Part shown: piece after piece, positions 45,706-56,301 of the stretch
Position numbering within the stretch: the first letter of the stretch is position 1
Layout: each line of letters opens with the position of its first letter
Source: Phytophthora vignae f. sp. vignae
Taxonomy: Eukaryota > Oomycota > Peronosporomycetes > Peronosporales > Peronosporaceae
Direction of reading: 5' to 3'
Assembly: GCA_016169955.1 (NCBI GenBank)
Contig: JABJUM010000020.1
Span: 372,001-436,000, forward strand
Length of the DNA: 64,000 nt
Made by a program: the position numbers and the translations under genes
Notes under the pieces: model-generated
Told to the model about the DNA's origin: nothing
Databases searched by the model: none
The model's input: the letters and a program-made list of their open reading frames with translations, nothing else

Positions 45706-46733
45706 TGTGGAGTAGCGGCCCCGCAGAAATCTCACGGAGCCGGTCTCGCACAAACTCGGCGCGTCTGGATAGCGGGCGCGCCGAGCAATCTATTTCCCGG
45801 TTGTTGGAGTAGCGTATCTTCGAATATAGGGCCCAAGTCTTTGCAGGCTTCAGAGTTGGGGGGTTCTTGGTTGACGCTTGTTCCTTGTCGTAGGGCGTCG
45901 AGCCTCGGGCGTGCGGCGTTATCGGGCCGGCGTTTCCTTGGCGTTCTCGTCGGGCGTGCGGCGTTATCAGGCCGGCGTTTCCTGGGGCTTGTGTGGCGTT
46001 ATCGGGCCTACACGGGGGTCTTGCGCACGGCGGTTATCAGGCCAGTGCGGCCCTTCGCCTAGGCAGCGCGTTATCGGGCGCCCACCTAAACGGTATACGT
46101 TTAACGTGCCTTTATCTCAGCACGGGTCTGTGGGGGGGGGGGGGGGGGGGGGGGTTGAGCACCCAAACCAGCAGGCGACGGGGGGCCGCGATATCGAGGC
46201 GGCTCTGCTTGCCGACGCTTGGTGGTTCCCCTGGAACCGGAGGGAAGACTGGAGGTCTTTGTGGTTCAGAGAAATTTCGGGACTGAGTCCTTACCCTATC
46301 CTATCTCCTTGCTACTGGCTACTCCCTACTTCGTGCTTGCTAAGCCTACCACCCTACGCCTTTCCTTGCGTCTGTCGTGCTTGCACTACCGTTCTGCAAC
46401 CTGATTTGCGTAACGTAATCCAGATCTTACCTCGACGCGTTTTGCTCGGCAGGGTCTGGGCTCGGCGCGTTTTGCTCGGCGCGTTTTGGCTCGGCGGGTT
46501 TTGCTCGGCGGGTTTTGCTCGACGGGGGTTAGGGTCGGCGCGTTTCACAGAGACGTGGCTCTGGTCGGTGACAACGCGTCGCACTGGATTCTGCCGCCGT
46601 GTCCCATAGCCCATCACCCTCGTCGGCTTTCCCGTCCATCTCCGGCGCGTCGCGCCCCATCAGCCGCGTCGAGTTCTATCACCGCGGCGCCTTCTCCCCG
46701 CCGCCTAGTTCGCTCTCTTCGCGCTATACCACA
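45706..46733 (-). repeat. Nested element 5' LTR (right copy)
   Basis: 1028 bp, partner of 34751..35768. Differences are a 10-bp insertion near the TGTGGAGT end (about 45714), a longer G-run (about 46133-46154), an extra minisatellite unit near 46500, and loss of about 19 bp near 46675. Confidence 0.85.
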
Positions 46734-48194
46734 GGTTTGTGGGGCATCATCGATGGCAGTGATGTCCGCCCGCTCTTTGATGTGAACCGGCAAGCAGAGT
46801 TTGACGCTCGTGACAATGCGACGAGGGAAGCCATCCTGCGTGGAGTTCCGGAAGGTGATGCAGAGATGATTTGTCATGAGAAGTCAGCAAGAGAGATGTG
46901 GATAAGGTTCGAGAATAAACAGACGAAACGTGAGTTCGCCAACTACATCTTTGCGCGTGAACAGCTTTACTCGAACAAGTACACTCGTGATATGGATATG
47001 AGTGGCTGGTTGAGAGAGATGCAGCTACAGCGCCGAGAGCTGTCCCACTACGGCAAGGTTATTAGTGATGAGGAGTTCGCTGAAATTCTGCTCGCCAATG
47101 TGACTCGGACGCACCGTGAAGTTGTTCGCCAGTTCTCTCGCCACTATGATGCACTTGCTTTGCCTGGAGCACAGCAGATGACACCTAATGCTGCGCAAGT
47201 GATGAATGCTTTGCTTGCTGAGGAGGATCTGGACGAGAAAGTGGGGGAGGAAATGCCTCGCAGTATTAGTTCGGTCAAAAAGGCCGTAACTAATCCAGGC
47301 AAGCAGAACAATGGAAATTCTGGCACTGGCAATGCTGGAAAAGGCAAGAAGCAGCGAGGTCGGGGGAGATACAAAGCAAAGGGCAAGGACCACCCTAGCA
47401 AATCCGGTAGTGGTAAGACGAATGACGGCTGCTGGAATTGTGGTGAGCTGGATCACATCCGCGCACACTGTCCAAACCCGAAGAAGACTGACGGCCCGCC
47501 GAACCAGAAGCCGTACGCTGGCATGGAAGCCAAGCGTTTCCAAAACAAGAAGGGTGGAGATGGTGGCGGGGCTGTGAGGACCATTGATGCGTTGACACAG
47601 CGCAAGATTGGAGCGACTGTGGTTGGTCCTCGACGCCGAAAGCCTCGGGTTATGGAGTGGGTGTTGGATACGGCGACCGATGTACACGTGTGCACTGATT
47701 TAAAGTTGCTGGTCAATTCACAGACGGACCGAGAGCACCTCTTCCTAGATTTTGATGGGCAGCCAAAAGGCGAACGGATGATTCGGGATGTAAGTCTTCA
47801 AGTAATGAACGTGACCTCTCAAAAGGACGAACTGTTGACATTGGCTGGAGTTGTTCACACACCGACTGGCCCCGATAATCTGCTGAGTTCACACCTACTT
47901 GAAGAGAGTGGATGGGGGCTGGAGTTTACGCAGATGAATGGCAATCGGGTTTGCACTTTGACGAAAAATGGTTCGAAGGTGCAACTGATGAAGACCCGAG
48001 GCCGGTATCGCCTTGAAGCGAGGCCAGCAGAAGCCCGAGAGGTGCAAGCTGTGACAACTGCGGCCGCTACAAATCGGAGTGCAGCCGGAGCAGCGAGGGC
48101 AAAAGAGTTTGAGCGCTTTTGCTCACCTCAACTATCCCGCCTTGCGTCAAATGGTAACGCAAGGAGCTGCGGTTGGCTTCGAAGGACTTGGTAG
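46734..48194 (+). pseudogene. gag: copia-1 gag 3' part and protease region
   Basis: Resumes the gag cut at 34750 (LWGIIDGSDVRPLFD). Gag core to about 47230; a basic Gly/Lys linker; one CCHC zinc knuckle CWNCGELDHIRAHC (about 47431-47472); then the protease region WVLDTATDVHVC (about 47659-47694), where the usual D-S/T-G triad reads Asp-Thr-Ala. The frame is lost near 48120 and ends at a stop at 48192-48194. Confidence 0.8.
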
Positions 48195-48660
48195 CTCTGC
48201 AGACTGTGCCAGTGATCAGAATGAAAAGTGCTGGACTTGTATCGCTTCTAAGCAGAAGCGTATGTCGTACAAGAAGACTCTAACTCGACGCGCAACGGAC
48301 CTATACCAGAAGCTGATGTCAGACTTCGGTCGCGTTGGCGTGAGTACATACGATGGGTATCAGCATTTCCAACTGGTTCAGGACGAGGCTACACGCTATG
48401 TATGGGGCTTCCTCGTGCGAGCGAAGGAAGAATCACGAGCAGTGGTTACTTCGCACCTGGAATGGCTGCTAGCGCAGGGTCATCGCATCGAGGTATTTTC
48501 TACGGACCAAGGCAAAGAGGTGGTCAACAACAAGATGAAAGCATTCCTCCGGGGGAGAGGGATAGAGTTCTTGTGGACGAATGCTTATAGTCCAGAGGAG
48601 AACGGCCTTGTCGAGAAAATGAATGGCGTCATGATGGCGAGGGTCCGGAGTCTGTTGACG
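48079..48660 (+). pseudogene. copia-1 GAG-pre-integrase and integrase, 5' part
   Basis: Overlaps the gag end in another frame. HLNYPALRQMVTQGAAVGFE and the CxxC of CWTCIASKQKRM form the pre-integrase zinc-binding region. The rve integrase core follows, with STDQGKE for the second Asp and SPEENGLVEKMN for the Glu. A MULE interrupts it after 48660. Confidence 0.8.
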
Positions 48661-50519
48661 GCGCCGGTTAAAACGTCCCTAAAAAGTGTTCTAATACTGC
48701 TCTAAACGCACTAATACAGCTACAATCTTTTCAGGAAACTTGCAGTTATTAGATCGGTAATTAGAACAGAAGAAACACTGTGAAGACAATTAGAGCAGCC
48801 GCATCCGATCAATTAGGGCAGTTCCAATTAGGACAATTAGAGCAGAGCTAATTAGGACAATCCGGGCGGGGTGAGCGTGGTATCACTCAAACTGTTCAAA
48901 CTCAGCAGGGATGTGGGGCTCCACGTACTGAGCATGCTGAGGTGGTTCACGGCGGTTCTGCTTCACGTCCTCAATCAGCTGCACGAAGCGACGCCCTTCT
49001 TCCTTGGCGGTCTCGACGAAGGACAGCAGGCTCGGGTGCTTGACCGAGAAGCGGTCGCCAAAAGCTCTATTGTAGCTTTCTAGCGGGTTGTTCGTACGAT
49101 TCTGCAGGTCGACGCCAGATGCGACCATGCTGTCGACGTTCCAGAGATCAGCTCCGTAAGATTGCATCCAAGTGTTACGGAAGTAACGCCAGAACGAATC
49201 CCACTTCGTCTTGGCGCTGGTCTCAACAATCCGGCTGCGCACGAATCTGATACCCTAAACAAAAAATAAAATTTAGAACTCCAAAAACTAAATCCCAAAT
49301 CATGTAACAGGAAATCAGTACCTTGTCAGCGATTTGGTCCACAGGAATGATGGTCAGGATATCGAGGACATTCGGGGCGAGGGCAGCGGCGATCTGGGAC
49401 TGAGGGATCCGAAGCTCGATCATCTTCCGACGAAGTGCCTGCTTCCAGTGGAAGAGGCACCCGACGATCTTGACAAGCGGGAACTGGTCCGTCACCGCGT
49501 TCATAAGACCGCGTTCAAAGTCGCAGGTGACAGTCGCTGGCTCCAACAGGCGACCTGTCTGGATGATCACGTAGTTGAGAGCGTTCCAGTACACCTCCTG
49601 CTGTTTGGAATCGAGCAGTACATACATAGCGGGTACGTACACGTCCACACCTGGGTCCTTGACCATCACAATCAAGCACTGCGTGAAGGGCCGAGGCACC
49701 ATCTTGAACGTGCCGTCGATGTAGAGCGCGGAGCTAGAGTAGCGCAGCAATCGGACGAGGTCTGGGTGACCAAATCCGAGGTATCGGTGTTGTCCACACC
49801 CAACGGTGTGGACCACACTGAACTGCAGGAAAGGCCGAGTGTCATCTTCAGCAACGTTCCTGGTCGGAACGCTCTCAATGGCGCGGAACGCGTCGCTTCC
49901 CGTAGCTTGCACCCTCGTGTACTTGATGATGGAGATGCTGGGCAGCCTCGGGATCGTGTTCAGCGTTTCTCTTGGGTAGGCATCGCGAAAGGAGCGCATG
50001 ACGCGCTCCCAAATCAGGCTGGGCGGAAGGGAAAGATTGGCGAGGCTTGCTTCTTGGAGAGCGGTCCTCATCTCAGCCCGCACATCGGTGATAGCAGAGT
50101 CTTCTTGAGTCACCTTTACCACCTCGTCGCAGGTGTGGTCGTTGCGTGCCCTCACAGCATTGTCCCGGACAATAAGACGAGCCTTACAACCAGCCCGGTA
50201 ACGGGAGCAAATGTAGTAGGTAGTGCCGGTCTCTTCGACGACGCGCTGGCGGTAGAAGCTGTAGCCTTCGTGCTCCATGGTGAAACTGGGACTGTGGTGG
50301 CAGGGATAGCTTCGATTTGGCTGCGCACCAAGTTTCTAATTGACTGGCGCAGCAGTGCTAGAGCTAATGACTTGATTTCAGTATATTTGTAAATTTCACT
50401 GGCTCCGGTAATTTATTGCAATTTTAGATCAATTTCTCGGAAACGCTTGTAATTTCGTATTTTACTTTAGAACTTTTAGATCAGTTTAGATCAGTATTAA
50501 GTACGTTTTTTCAGGCCCC
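48661..50519 (-). mobile_element. Mutator-like (MULE) DNA transposon inside copia-1 integrase
   Basis: Flanked by the 9-bp duplication CTGTTGACG (48652-48660 and 50520-50528). Ends are imperfect inverted repeats: left GCGCCGGTTAAAACGTCCCT and, from the right end inward, GGGGCCTGAAAAAACGTACT, then TAATACTGNTCTAAA in both. The left subterminal region (48745-48865) carries repeated AATTAGRNCAR motifs. It encodes one transposase on the minus strand. Confidence 0.85.
48883..50278 (-). CDS. MULE transposase with FLYWCH-type zinc finger
   Basis: Two exons, 50278..49322 and 49254..48883 (67-nt intron, GTACTG...TTTAG, phase 0), about 442 residues, apparently intact. The N-terminal FLYWCH-like finger reads GYSFYRQRVVEETGTTYYIC with the later Cys and the His-x-Cys of DHTC. 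The MULE DDE core has YIDGTFKMVPRPFTQCLIVM (first Asp), YVPAMYVLLDSKQQEVYW, then TCDFERGLMNAV (second Asp) and the CxxH-type VGCLFHWKQALRRKM. The C-terminal exon has the NPLESYNRAF motif typical of this family. Both exons are open, so this copy could still be active. Confidence 0.85.
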
Positions 50520-50528
50520 CTGTTGACG

Positions 50529-51071
50529 ACCGCCAACATGCCCTCCAGCCTGTGGGGTGAGGCCTTCAAGTATGCTCTGGAGGTTGTGAATGTGAGTCCG
50601 TCAAGTGCTCTTGGTGGAGAGACTCCCTACGCACGGATATTCGGAGAGCGTCCAGATGTTGAAGTGCTTAAAGTGTGGGGATGCATTGCGCATGTGTTCA
50701 CTCCCAAGAAGCTGCGAGCCAACAAGTTGGAGAACCCTGGAAAACTGGGTATGTTTGTGGGTTTCGCTACGAATTCGGATAGCTTTCGAGTGCTGAATTT
50801 AAGGACTGGAAATATCGAAGAGCGTCGTTCGGTGGAGTTTGACGAGGGCTGGACTGTTGAGCGCTCTTATGTAGAGCTCCTGATTGCGAATCGGTATCAA
50901 CGTGGTCGCAATGTCCTTCCTGATGTTATCCCGCTAGTACGTCTCCCGGTTATGGCTGCAGTGACTCATGATCAACTGACTGCCCCTCCTGCAAAGCGTC
51001 AACGTCTGACGCCGTTGGTTGATGGTCATGACTCGAATACGGTGGTGGAGCAGACTCCGGTCAGCATGTGA
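50529..51071 (+). pseudogene. copia-1 integrase, 3' part
   Basis: Continues the integrase after the MULE (TANMPSSLWGEAFKYALEVV, VWGCIAHVFTPKKLRANKLE, GMFVGFA), which is the copia integrase C-terminal region. It ends at a TGA at 51069-51071 that interrupts an otherwise continuing frame. Confidence 0.8.
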
Positions 51072-51980
51072 TTGCCTGTGTCTGAACCTAGGGGTGAGCC
51101 TCCGGCGGAAACGGCCCCTGCTGCTGTCCAGCTGTCACCTGTGAGTGCACCGCAGCAAACGAGTGAAGCCTTGGCGGCTGTCGATCAAGATCAGCACGAA
51201 AGCGACTCTGAGGAAGTTGAGGGCGTACTTAACCGTCGTCGCTCAGTTTCTTTAAGAGAGTTGCCGTTTGTTGCTGACAACCAAGGCGTAGGCGGAGATG
51301 ATGTTGCAGATAGTGATGAAGTTGTAGCTTCCGGTGAACCGGTGGAGAGGAGCGAGAGCTCAGTGGGAAAAGCGTTGTCGGCGCTCAGCAGCGATGATGG
51401 CGAAGAAGAGGAGGAGGACACTGGTGCAGGCGCATCATTTCGGCGATCGACACGCATTCGCAGGCCAAATGTCCGCTACTGTGACTATGATATTGAGCTT
51501 CCAGAGAGTCTGGTCATCCAAGCAGTCAACTCGATGCTGGAGCCGACCTCCACAGATACTGCATTAAATGCTCCGGATGCAGAGAAGTGGGTGGAAGCGT
51601 TGTATAATAAGTTCGGTGAACTCATCCGCAACAACACCTGGGAGCTAGTGGAGAGGCCAAAGGGAGCCAAGGTGCTGAAGAGCAAGTGGGTGTTTGTTCG
51701 CAAGAAAAATGCCCGAGGTGAGGTGGTCCGACACCGTGCTCGTATCACAATAAAGGGGTGCCAACAACAATATGGGCTGGACTACTGGGAAACCTACGCT
51801 CCGGTGGTGCGTGCAGAGGCAGTGAAGCTGGTGCTTCTGCTTGCATTGGACTACGGGTTGCTAGTCCACCACGTTGATTTTGTCACGGCATTTTTGAATG
51901 CCCCATTGACTGTGAGATTTACATGGAGCAACCCGACTTCTTTGATGATGGGCCTGGGCGCGTGTGGTGTCGGCTGCTGA
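51072..51980 (+). pseudogene. copia-1 linker and reverse transcriptase, 5' part
   Basis: Acidic linker, then the start of the copia RT (RVT_2): NNTWELVERPKGAKVLKSKW, the KARxxxKGxxQ-type region (RARITIKGCQQQYGLDYWET), and VDFVTAFLNAPL. Near 51925 the frame shifts into the next segment. Confidence 0.85.
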
Positions 51981-52744
51981 GAAGCCTGTATGGTTTAAAG
52001 CAGGCCCCGCGTATATGGTATCAAATGCTGGACAAGTATTTGCGTGAGTGCGGGTTTCAACGTTCAAAGATGGATACTGGGATTTATTTCCGATGGGTGA
52101 AGGGCAGTCCTATCTTTTTGACAGTCTACGTTGATGACATTGTGATTGCTGCTTGGAAGGAGAACACGGAGGTGGTACTCAGTGAGCTCGAGAAGAAGTT
52201 CAAGATCAAAGACCTTGGTGAGGTCAGTCACTTGTTGTCCATGGAGATCAAGTATGTTCCGGGGAAGATGCTGTCGATCTCGCAGCGTGGTTATATTGAC
52301 CAGCTGCTCGAGCGTTTTAAGATGGACAAGTGCAAGGCGGTGCCAACTCCGCAGACCAAGGGCAACTTCCCGCTTCCGGGAGATCCAGACAAGGAGCCTG
52401 TATGTGTGAACATGGATCCAGATGTTAACTATCAAAGTACTGTGGGTTCATTGCAGTACTTGGTTTGCTGTTCGCGGCCGGATATCGCGAACGCCGTGCG
52501 GACGCTCGGCAAGTTTCTCAACTGCTACACGAAGGAGCACTTCGTGTTGGCCAAGCGCGTCCTCCGGTACCTGCAAGGTACACGTGAATTTGGCCTGGTC
52601 TGGTACAAGCCAGAGTCGCCTGGGATGCAATTGGTCGCTTATGCAGATGCAGACTTGGGAAATGAAAAGGATGACCGTCGGTCGATCACAGGATTTGTAC
52701 TGCAGTTGAATGGTTGCACCTTTGCGTACAAGAGCAAGAAATAG
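51923..52744 (+). pseudogene. copia-1 reverse transcriptase 3' part and RNase H
   Basis: SLYGLKQAPRIWYQMLDKYL, the catalytic YVDD (LTVYVDDIVIAAWKEN), DLGEVSHLLSMEI, then the RNase H start with YADADLGNEKDDRRSITGF. A stop at 52742-52744 cuts the RNase H. The catalytic residues themselves are intact. Confidence 0.9.
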
Positions 52745-53106
52745 TCAATCATGACGGATGACACATGCTGTGCCGAGTTCGTGGCTGCTAGTGAGTGTTC
52801 CAACATGGTGATGTGGTCAACTTGTTCAAAGAGTTGAAGGTCCGGACGACGCAGCCGACGGTTCTCTACGACGACAATCAAGCTGCAATTCAGGTCATTG
52901 GTCAAGTGAGCAGTAGCTACAAGGTCAAGAGCGTGGATCTCAAGTTTCACAAGATCCGAGACTTTGTGGAGCGGGATGTGTTCGTGGTGGAGTACTGTCC
53001 GAGCGAGGACAACATCGCGGATATCTTTACGAAGCCGCTTGGACCGCAGCAGTTTTTCAAGCTGCGTCAGCGTCTGAATGTGTTGCCAGTGCCAGACAAC
53101 GAGTAG
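52745..53106 (+). pseudogene. copia-1 RNase H C-terminal part
   Basis: After a stop and a frame change: CCAEFVAASE, LYDDNQAAIQVIGQ, then KSVDLKFHKIRDFVERDVFV and DNIADIFTKPL, the typical copia RNase H end. Stop at 53104-53106, just before the 3' LTR. Confidence 0.85.
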
Positions 53107-53163
53107 TTGCGCGCGGCCAGCACTAATTTGGCTCACAAGGAGTCAAGCAACACGAAGTGGGAG

Positions 53164-53371
53164 TGTGAAGTATTGTGACCCGACCGTGGGTTCGGTCGTG
53201 TTCCTGTTGCCTCCAGTCGCAGTTGAAGCTCCAGTGCAGTTCACTTGAGTTAAGTATTGCATACTATAGCCTACTGATAACGGAGACTGCACTCTGGTGC
53301 AGTTCTCTCGCAATCCCAAATACGCTGAGTGGGCGAGCAGTGCATCGTGGTCTTCTGCGCTTATCGCCACA
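53164..53371 (+). repeat. copia-1 3' LTR
   Basis: 208 bp, TGTGAAG...CGCCACA, preceded by AAGTGGGAG and followed by GTTGC. Confidence 0.92.
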
Positions 53372-53376
53372 GTTGC

Positions 53377-53680
53377 TGGTAGGTGGAGCTCACTCCATGA
53401 CATGCTGGACGGTTAGGGTTGGAAGGGTCGACATCACCGAGGAGCTGGCATGTCGAGGATGCTTGCCCGGCCACTGCGCTGAGGCTCGGCAACTTTCGTA
53501 GTGTCGGCTCTTGCGATCAAAACATGGCGAATGTGAGCCAATCACGAGGTCATGAAAAAAGTACCCTCTGATCAAATCGAAGACCTGTTCTGCATAAGAC
53601 CCATTTAAAAATCTTCCGACGTCTTCGACTCTGCGAGAACGTCGACGTCGTTTTCCCTGCTGATCGCAAGTAAAGGCGGA
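53377..53680. other. Flank between the two copia elements
   Basis: About 300 bp. Before the copia-1 insertion this sequence was joined to 33959, upstream of the small poly-Q ORF. Part of it may be the 5' LTR or leader of the second copia element, but no matching LTR exists at that element's 3' end, so I leave it unassigned. Confidence 0.4.
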
Positions 53681-53689
53681 CGTGATTGT

Positions 53690-54931
53690 TACCTGTAGAA
53701 GGCAACGAGTACAACGAAAGGAAAAGAAACAAAGGAGTCTAAGTGCGGACGAACGCAAGTCCATCCCGCCTTTCGATGGGAAAGACTTCGAAGTGTGGTT
53801 AGAACGAGTGAAATTGAGACTGCAGAGGAAGCAGTTGTGGCAGTATTGCGAACGCGATCTCTCCGAGCCCGAGGAGAGTCGGATCATGATGATTGGGTGA
53901 AGGAGACTTCGCGCACGAAGGAAATTCTGTATGAGGCAATGGCAAACCAAATTCTGAAGACAGTGAAGTATGAGCCAACGCCGTATAGAGTTATTGAGCT
54001 TTTGAAGAGATAATTTATGGGGAAAACTTACCTGAAATATGCCGAGGAAAGAACAAAGTTGAGCCGGCTTCGTCTTCAACCTAAACGCAATATGGCTGAT
54101 CACTTGAGTGAAATGCGCAGAATCATGGAAACAATTTCTGTGGTTGGCCGACCTGTTGACGAATATGCAAAGCCCGCTATTCTGATCGGCTCACTTCCTC
54201 GTGAATATGACAACGTAGTCCAGACATTTCTTGCGAGTCATACTCTTCATAACCCCGATGACCCTCCGAACTATGAGCAATTAGAGCAAGCCCTTGAGAT
54301 GGCCTACGATCACACACAAGACCGAAGAGCAGAAGTAAGCAAGGGTGATGATGATGAAGAAAAAGCCCTCTACACTGGAGGAGGCCGAGGTCGAGGCCGA
54401 GATGGTGGCCGAGGACGTGGACGCGGTCGAGGTGGCAGAGGCCGGGGTCGAGGAGGATCGCATGCTGGTGGCGGCCGCGGTGGTGGACGCGGTGAAGGTG
54501 GACAACGGCGTGGCGGGTGTTTCCACTATCACGAGCAAGACCATCAAGTACGAGACTGTCCGCATCCTGGAAAGCGTCCTCCGGCAGATGGGCAAAGTGA
54601 TGGCCCTTCTCCAAAGCGCGCCAAGCACACCAGTGGAGGCAAAAGTGCAAAGTTTAGCGCGAAGGATGATGACAGCGATGATAATGCGTACGTCATTTCG
54701 CAAGTCATGATGATGATAAGAGAGATTGCAGACATGGCGCACGATCACTGGTATTTGGATTCCGGTGCTTCCAGTCACATCACAAACCAAATGATAGACT
54801 ATGTAGAGTTTACACCTTTGAGTGCTCGAGTACGTGTTGGCGGAAACAAATATCTGGGTGTTGACGGCATCGGGACTGTGAAGAAGGAGCTAAATACCTC
54901 TCGTGGTAGACGATTATGCTGCGAGGTGTAA
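53690..54931 (+). pseudogene. gag: copia-2 gag and protease
   Basis: UBN2-type gag in three frames (IPPFDGKDFEVWLERVKLRL; MADHLSEMRRIMETISVVGR), an Arg/Gly-rich tract (54380-54520), a zinc-knuckle-like CFHYHEQDHQVRDC in which the second cysteine is a tyrosine, and the protease motif HWYLDSGASSHIT (about 54748-54786). Breaks occur near 53885, 54010 and 54929. Confidence 0.85.
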
Positions 54932-56301
54932 GGTACTCGCCCGAGTTACAGTGCAGTTTGTACTCGGTACGAAGACAATTGAATGGATCGGTGCCGGAAT
55001 TTGAGCGTGTGAAAGTTCACTTCGACGAAAGCGAGTATACTGATGTGAAGTTGCAGTCTGGTTCGACCAGAGCTTACGTCGACGACACGAATCTGTACCG
55101 TTTGGAGCTGCTAAGTCCCCGAGAATCGGCAATGGTTGCTCTGCCGGTTCAAGTGCGCAGCGTGGATCTGTGGCACATGAGGTTGGGGCACCCAGGGAAG
55201 AATGCGTTCAACGCACTGTCAAGTCATGATCAATTGCCTCTGACGCACAAGAACCTGCGCATCTCCGACAAGTTCAACTGTGAAACCTGTATCAAAGGGA
55301 AACTGACAAGACGCAGCTTCAAATCGCCGCGCCCGACCACACGAGAGTATTTGGTTGGTGAAAAGTGTCATGTTGATGTCTGGGGACCCTACGCATAGCA
55401 CTCATGTGGCGGCAAGCGCTACTTTGTAGTCTTTGTGGATGACGCAAGTCGTTTTGTCACGCTGTACTTGGTCGAGCATCGCTCCGAAGTGTATGAAAAG
55501 TTTGAAGACTACTACGAACGGGTCAAAACGCAGTTGCATGTGAGAATGAAGGCGCTGCGGTCTGACAATGCGAAGGAGTTCAAACGCCTTCAAAGCACGT
55601 GTGAGTCACAGTATGGAATGGAGTTCGATAGCAGCATCAAACACACGCCGGAGCAAAATGGAGTAGCCGAACATATGATTCGCAATATCACTGAGAAAAT
55701 GCGGTGCATGTTGGTGCATTTCGATCTGCCAGAAGCAATGTGGGGCGAAGATGCGTCGACAGTCGCCTACTGCGTGAATGTTCTTCCGAGTTCCTCTAGA
55801 GGTATGGAGGTGCCGTACTCTGTATGGTATCGGCAGATGCCAGCATACGAGCGATTGAGGACTTTTGGCTGCGCCGTGCTTGCATACGTGGACAAAGTCG
55901 AGCGGCGGAAGATGCAGGCCAAGGCTAAGGAGGCCGTATTTGTTGGATATTCTCGAGAGAAACGTGGTTATCGCTTGTTGGATAGCAAAACCTTTTTCAG
56001 CCACACTGTTATTTTCTACGAGACGAAAGCTGGTCGTATCTTGGTTAATTCACCTTCGCCAGGGATAGCGAGTGAAGTTTCGACCAGTGACTTCCTAGGT
56101 GGCGCTGGTTCTGACCAAGATGATGTTGAACCTATACTGGATGACATGTGTGAGGGTGACGCTGGTGGCGCCGACTCCAGTGATGTTGAAGGAGATGCGC
56201 GTGGTTGTCGGAGTGAAGTGACCGTCCAGGTGGGGCAACATCTATCAATCGAGAAGTGTACGGTCAGGTGGTGCTTCCAAACGAAGTCGAACAATGAGTG
56301 A
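54916..56301 (+). pseudogene. copia-2 pre-integrase and integrase
   Basis: Pre-integrase HMRLGHPGKNAFNALSSHDQ with CETCIKGKLTR, then the integrase core: HVDVWGPYA, a stop at 55396-55398, FVVFVDDASRFVTLY, LRSDNAKEFK (second Asp) and HTPEQNGVAEHMIRNI (Glu). The C-terminal region has GCAVLAYVDKVERRKMQAKA. A coding tail follows to 56301. Confidence 0.88.

Larger units (their letters stand above)
34751..46733 (-). mobile_element. Nested LTR element without pol, two convergent ORF blocks
   Basis: LTRs at 34751..35768 and 45706..46733 (1018 and 1028 bp) start TGTGG and end CCACA. The target duplication is GGTT (34747-34750 and 46734-46737). Read on the minus strand, the LTR at 45706-46733 is followed one base later by TGGTGCCGCGACCCGGGA (45704-45687), which fits the complement of a tRNA 3' end and is an excellent primer-binding site. 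The other internal edge, on the minus strand, is purine-rich (GCAGCGGGACGGA). So the element is inserted on the minus strand. I find no RT, RNase H or integrase motif anywhere inside. A sense gag-like block (45674 to about 40460) and an antisense block (35858-40192) converge. LTRs differ mainly by indels, implying a fairly recent insertion. Confidence 0.85.
33965..53371 (+). mobile_element. Ty1/copia LTR retrotransposon (copia-1), interrupted by nested insertions
   Basis: LTRs at 33965..34172 and 53164..53371 (208 bp each, TGTGAAG...CACA) differ at about six positions by eye. The 5-bp target duplication GTTGC lies at 33960-33964 and 53372-53376. A purine tract (AAGTGGGAG) precedes the 3' LTR. 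Internal order is gag, protease, integrase, RT, RNase H, which is the copia order. The gag is cut at 34750 by a 12-kb LTR element and the integrase at 48660 by a MULE. Net of these, the element is about 5.6 kb. Stops at 51069 and 52742 and frame changes near 48120 and 51925 make it inactive. Confidence 0.92.

Noticed and set aside
49334..50392. 352-codon plus-strand frame
   Set aside because: Antisense shadow of the MULE transposase, whose minus-strand frame has clear FLYWCH and DDE motifs.
53377..53690. Possible 5' LTR of copia-2
   Set aside because: No matching sequence exists at the copia-2 3' end (59035-59137) and no convincing primer-binding site was found.
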